A DNA stretch of 64,000 bases, taken from the NCBI RefSeq assembly GCF_018604545.1, contig NZ_CP075896.1, positions 2,604,001 through 2,668,000 on the forward strand, in the 5' to 3' direction. Below, piece by piece: positions 61,188 to 64,000 of this stretch (position 1 is its first letter; the number at the start of each line of letters is the position of its first letter). The translations under genes were made by a program, and so were the position numbers. Below the pieces are notes generated by a model. It saw nothing but the letters and a program-made list of their open reading frames with translations. It searched no databases and had not been told where the DNA came from. This DNA is from Streptomyces koelreuteriae (GTDB taxonomy: Bacteria; Actinomycetota; Actinomycetes; Streptomycetales; Streptomycetaceae).

Positions 61188-62547
61188 TCTTCCCCGGAAG
61201 GCGGTCACCCGGACCGCCAAGCTCGCCGCACTCCCGCTCGGCATCGCCGGGCGGGCGACCTGGGGATTCGGCAAGCGGATCGTCGGTGAGTCGGCGGAGC
61301 TTGTCGGCCGCGAGCTCCAACAGCGCACCGCGGAGCAGCTTTTCAAGGTGCTCGGCGAGCTCAAGGGCGGCGCGATGAAGTTCGGCCAGGCCCTGTCCGT
61401 CTTCGAGTCGGCCCTGCCCGAGGAGGTGGCCGGCCCGTACCGAGCGGCGCTGACGAAGCTCCAGGAGGCGGCGCCGCCGATGCCGACGCGCACCGTGCAC
61501 GCGGTGCTCGAGGAGCGGCTCGGCGAGGGCTGGCACGAGCTGTTCCTGGAGTTCGAGGACAAGCCCGCCGCGGCGGCCTCGATCGGCCAGGTGCATCGAG
61601 GGGTGTGGCACGACGGCCGTGAGGTGGCGGTCAAGGTGCAGTACCCGGGTGCCGGCGAGGCCTTGCTGTCCGATCTGAACCAGCTGAGCCGCTTCTCCCG
61701 TCTGCTCGGTCCGCTGATCCCCGGGATGGACATCAAGCCGCTGATCGCGGAGCTGAAGGACCGCGTCTCGGAGGAGCTGGACTACGGCCTGGAGGCCCAG
61801 GCCCAGCAAGCGCACGCGGACGAGTTCGAGGACGACCCGGACGTCGTCGTACCGCAGGTGGTGCACCAGTCCGACCAGGTCCTGGTCACCGAGTGGATCG
61901 ACGGTGTCCCGCTGTCGGAGATCATCTCGGACGGCACCCAGGAGCAGCGTGACCGCGCCGGCCAGCTTCTGGCCCGTTTCCTGTTCTCCGGCCCCGCCCG
62001 CACCGGCCTGCTGCACGCCGATCCGCACCCGGGCAACTTCCGGCTGCTGCCCGGCGGACCGGAGGGCGAGGACGACTGGCGCCTGGGCGTCCTGGACTTC
62101 GGCACGGTCGACCGGCTCCCGGGTGGTCTGCCGGCCACCATCGGCGAGTCCCTGCGGATGACCCTCGACGGAGAGGCCGAGGCGGTCTACGAGCTGCTGT
62201 GCGCGGAGGGGTTCGTCAAGGAGACGATAGAGCTCGATCCCGACGCGGTCCTGGACTATCTGCTGCCGATCATCGAACCGGCCCAGGTCGATGAGTTCAC
62301 CTTCACCCGCGGCTGGATGCGCAGCCAGGCGGGCCGGGTCGCCGACCCCCGCTCCCCCGCCTACCAGCTCGGCAAGCAGCTCAACCTGCCCCCGTCGTAT
62401 CTGCTGATCCACCGGGTGACCCTGAGCACGATCGGGGTGCTGTGCCAGCTGGGGGCTGCGGTGCGTCTGCGCGAGGAGTTGGAGGAGTGGCTGCCGGGGT
62501 TCGTCCCGGAGGACCCGGTGGACGGTGACGAGGCGGCGGAGGCGTGA
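61180..62547 (+). CDS. ABC1/UbiB-family atypical kinase
   Basis: 455 residues. The KxGQ motif is visible as LKGGAMKFGQALSVFE. The Ala-rich nucleotide loop is AAAASIGQVHRGVW, Lys in VAVKVQYPG, catalytic-loop equivalent LLHADPHPGNF and metal Asp in LDFGTVDRLP. Family members (UbiB/COQ8) act in lipid and quinone biology; the actinobacterial role is not settled. ATG 61180 with GGAGG four bases upstream, overlapping the ThiF-like stop codon. No membrane anchor is visible at the C-terminus. Confidence 0.9.
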   Translation: MSDLPRKAVTRTAKLAALPLGIAGRATWGFGKRIVGESAELVGRELQQRTAEQLFKVLGELKGGAMKFGQALSVFESALPEEVAGPYRAALTKLQEAAPPMPTRTVHAVLEERLGEGWHELFLEFEDKPAAAASIGQVHRGVWHDGREVAVKVQYPGAGEALLSDLNQLSRFSRLLGPLIPGMDIKPLIAELKDRVSEELDYGLEAQAQQAHADEFEDDPDVVVPQVVHQSDQVLVTEWIDGVPLSEIISDGTQEQRDRAGQLLARFLFSGPARTGLLHADPHPGNFRLLPGGPEGEDDWRLGVLDFGTVDRLPGGLPATIGESLRMTLDGEAEAVYELLCAEGFVKETIELDPDAVLDYLLPIIEPAQVDEFTFTRGWMRSQAGRVADPRSPAYQLGKQLNLPPSYLLIHRVTLSTIGVLCQLGAAVRLREELEEWLPGFVPEDPVDGDEAAEA

Positions 62548-62586
62548 GCACCGGCCGGGCGCGACGGGTGGTCCGCTGCCCGCGCG

Positions 62587-62796
62587 CTACCACCAGTCCG
62601 AGTCCAGCCGCCCCTCGATCGATCTGAGGTTCTTCCGGGAGCAGGTCTCGCAGAAGTCCCGGCGAGCGCCGTGCTCCACGGAGGAGGCCCAGGTGAGCTG
62701 CGGGGCTTCGGCCGAGGTGCCGCAGCGGGCGCACACGAGGCGTCCCGACTTCGCGGCGGAGCGGTCGTCGTCGTTTCCTCCGGGAGGACTCGTCAC
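62587..62796 (-). CDS. Small zinc-ribbon protein
   Basis: 69 residues from GTG 62796. Two CxxC pairs, LVCARCG and FCETC, form a zinc ribbon, followed by the conserved end RKNLRSIEGRLDSDWW. An ATG at 62838 with a basic extension is possible. Such short ribbons are widespread in actinobacteria and not characterised. It is convergent with the ABC1 gene. Confidence 0.75.
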   Translation of the reverse strand: MTSPPGGNDDDRSAAKSGRLVCARCGTSAEAPQLTWASSVEHGARRDFCETCSRKNLRSIEGRLDSDWW

Positions 62797-62960
62797 GCGC
62801 CGACGATATCGCCGTGCCCGGCGGCTTCGCGGACACAACGCACCGCGGGGGCTGGTCCGTTCGGCACGGACCGGCCCCCGCGGGGTGAGCTCGGCCTCCC
62901 GGGCCGGGAGGCCACCGCTTCGGATGGGGCGCTTCAGAAGGGCGCTTCAGACGGGTTCGG

Positions 62961-63284
62961 TTACTGCATGACCGCCATGGCGAGCGCCCGGCGGGCACGC
63001 CGTGAGGCGCGCTCCGCCTTGCGCTGCATTCGGCGGGCGGCCACCAGGCGCGCGGCCCGGCGGTCTCGGTCCGCCTCCTGCAGTCGCTCGTGCATATGTG
63101 CACGAGCCATGGCTTCTGGGATGAGTTGCATCTCTCGGGTCCTGTTCTGACGCGAGTCCTTCGCGTCGCGCGGGGTGCAGTCTTGAGTCGCGGAGCCGGC
63201 GGGCTCGTGGGTGGACGGCTTCATCGGGGCCTGCTTCTGGGGGTCGTGCGTGAAGGGACGGTCGATCGTTCCTGCGGTGTTCAT
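62961..63284 (-). CDS. Basic hypothetical protein coupled to wblC
   Basis: 107 residues. The ATG at 63284 overlaps the wblC stop (four-base ATGA), which argues for real translation and co-expression. The first half is polar (THDPQKQAPMKPSTHEPAGS), the second strongly basic and helical (RDRRAARLVAARRMQRKAERASRRARRALAMAVMQ), fit for binding nucleic acid or a ribosome surface. No family is recognised. An internal ATG around 63130 (MQLIPEAMARAH) is an alternative start. Confidence 0.65.
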   Translation of the reverse strand: MNTAGTIDRPFTHDPQKQAPMKPSTHEPAGSATQDCTPRDAKDSRQNRTREMQLIPEAMARAHMHERLQEADRDRRAARLVAARRMQRKAERASRRARRALAMAVMQ

Positions 63285-63649
63285 GCCGTGACCGGGTTCT
63301 TGCGCGGGCGGCCACGCGGCCGCTTCCGGGCGACGACGACACCCTGCACGAACAGCTCGCCACCCCAGACGCCCCAAGGCTCACGCCGCTCCTTGGCGCC
63401 GGCGAGGCAGGCCTCGACCAGCGGGCAGGTGCGGCACAGGGACTTGGCGTACTCGACGTCCGCGGGCGACTCGGCGAAGAAGACCTCCGGGTCGTAGGAG
63501 CGGCACGGGACGGGTACGCCGAGGTTCTCGATGGCGTCGTCGAGCGCGGTGAGCGCGGTGAGCGGGGTCAAGGCGGAGTCCTCCGTGGGGCCGGGCTTGG
63601 GGATCGTGTCGGAAGGCGGTACGGACGGGGCGTGCGCTTCGAGTTGCAC
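63281..63649 (-). CDS. wblC: WhiB7-type regulator WblC (intrinsic antibiotic resistance)
   Basis: 122 residues. Cluster cysteines are C49, C72, C75 and C81. The turn motif is EPWGVWGGE (90-98), and the C-terminal AT-hook RGRPR (112-116) is the mark of the WhiB7/WblC branch. With the principal sigma factor it activates many resistance and ribosome-protection genes when translation is inhibited. The long leader with hairpins upstream is consistent with antibiotic-controlled attenuation. Length equals the S. coelicolor protein. Confidence 0.95.
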   Translation of the reverse strand: MQLEAHAPSVPPSDTIPKPGPTEDSALTPLTALTALDDAIENLGVPVPCRSYDPEVFFAESPADVEYAKSLCRTCPLVEACLAGAKERREPWGVWGGELFVQGVVVARKRPRGRPRKNPVTA

Positions 63650-63743
63650 GATTCGTCTTCCTCGTCTGGTCGTTCCGGCCTGTTTGGCCGGGGGGCGGCT
63701 GGTACCCGGTTCTTTTCTTGTCCCGAGGCTCCTTCGGTCCGTC

Positions 63744-63759
63744 GTCCCTGGTCAGGGAC
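63744..63759 (-). promoter_or_regulatory. Short dyad in the wblC leader
   Basis: GTCCCTGGTCAGGGAC is a seven-base stem with a two-base centre, just downstream (in the minus direction) of the terminator hairpin. It may be an alternative pairing partner in the leader, though this is a guess from position. Confidence 0.4.
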
Positions 63760-63766
63760 AAACAGA

Positions 63767-63801
63767 AGGGCCGCGGATCCCGGATGGGGTTCCGCGGCCC
63801 T
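63767..63801 (-). terminator. Leader attenuator hairpin of wblC
   Basis: On the minus strand AGGGCCGCGGA pairs perfectly with TCCGCGGCCCT over 11 bases and is followed by TCTGTTTGT, the form of an intrinsic terminator. It lies about 118 bases before the wblC start and 22 bases past the stop of an upstream reading frame. WhiB7/WblC genes are known to be controlled by uORF-linked transcription attenuation. Confidence 0.8.
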
Positions 63802-63822
63802 GAAGGCGCCGGCCTGATCTAA

Positions 63823-64000
63823 TCAGGCTGGATCACTCCAGGGTTCTGGCCCACGGAAGGCCCACATCTGGTGGTGCTGCGTCGTCTGCTTCCGGAATCC
63901 GGCACCGGTCGCCGCAAAGGCATAGGCCCGCGCCTGCGCCTTTACTGCTGCTTCCAGTGCCTTGGTCGGTCGCTCATTGCGCTCACGGACGACAAGGCCC
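63823..64000 (-). CDS. Upstream open frame in the wblC leader, partial
   Basis: An open frame enters from the right edge and ends at TGA 63825-63823; its last residues are MWAFRGPEPWSDPA. Fifty-eight codons are visible with no start in view. Third positions are less G/C-rich than in the neighbouring genes (many GCA, CGT, CCA, GAA), so it may be translated poorly. It could be the wblC uORF or the end of an independent small gene. A CCTGAT/ATCAGG hairpin directly follows its stop. Confidence 0.5.
   Translation of the reverse strand, partial: GLVVRERNERPTKALEAAVKAQARAYAFAATGAGFRKQTTQHHQMWAFRGPEPWSDPA

Overview
The window is chromosomal DNA of a Streptomyces species. Base composition is very high in GC, third codon positions are almost always G or C, and GTG starts and 4-base start/stop overlaps are common. 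Genus-typical genes are present: dasABC/dasR, sigR-rsrA, a sigH-type sigma/anti-sigma pair, two WhiB-like genes, an epi-isozizaene synthase/CYP170 pair and a B12-riboswitch nrdAB-nrdS operon. As far as I can recall, gene order follows the corresponding core region of the S. coelicolor chromosome. I see no rRNA, CRISPR array, insertion sequence, prophage or origin.

Layout. 0-4.7 kb: end of a cation/proton antiporter, a UBP zinc-finger protein, an anti-sigma/sigma pair of the SigH type, a diacylglycerol-kinase-like enzyme and wblE. 4.9-9.7 kb: a PdtaS-type sensor kinase, a TetR/SDR divergent pair and a SIS-domain sugar-phosphate protein. 9.7-17.4 kb: the aminosugar block, with nagB, a small membrane protein/XRE pair, a GH3 hexosaminidase, the DasABC chitobiose transporter and its GntR regulator DasR. 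DasR-type operators lie at 6648, 9734, 16412 and 16581. 17.5-24.4 kb: a DUF3311/sodium-solute symporter pair, then a cobalamin riboswitch with tandem NrdR boxes ahead of nrdA-nrdB-nrdS. 24.4-28 kb: the albaflavenone pair (P450 plus terpene cyclase) and peptide deformylase. 28-33 kb: an HD-GYP/HD/TPR operon and the sigR-rsrA redox switch with its own sigma-R promoter. 33-44 kb: housekeeping genes (SRAP protein, M50-type membrane protein, aroA, rsgA, Gdx-type SMR, hisN, a CBS protein, a Fur-family regulator) and a nitrate/sulfonate-type ABC transporter whose permease carries a frameshift. 44-46.4 kb: two identical initiator tRNA genes flanking a Sel1/TPR protein. 46.4-64 kb: a UPF0182 membrane protein, a PPA1309-family protein, a YlbL-type PDZ/Lon-like protease, moaE, an epimerase, a TIGR03624-type protein, a Nudix protein, three AIM24-family genes (one fused to TerD), a YgjP-like metallopeptidase, an E1/ThiF-like protein, an ABC1 kinase, and wblC behind a leader with an upstream ORF and a terminator-like hairpin.

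The strongest second-look items are: a DasR-type operator directly in front of a 17-codon micro-ORF; TTA (bldA-type) codons found in only two genes, the terpene cyclase and the ABC ATPase; the frameshifted permease; the wblC leader; a perfect 28-bp palindrome; a dispersed intergenic repeat; and the AIM24/TerD cluster. All calls come from reading the sequence and family knowledge; no search was run.
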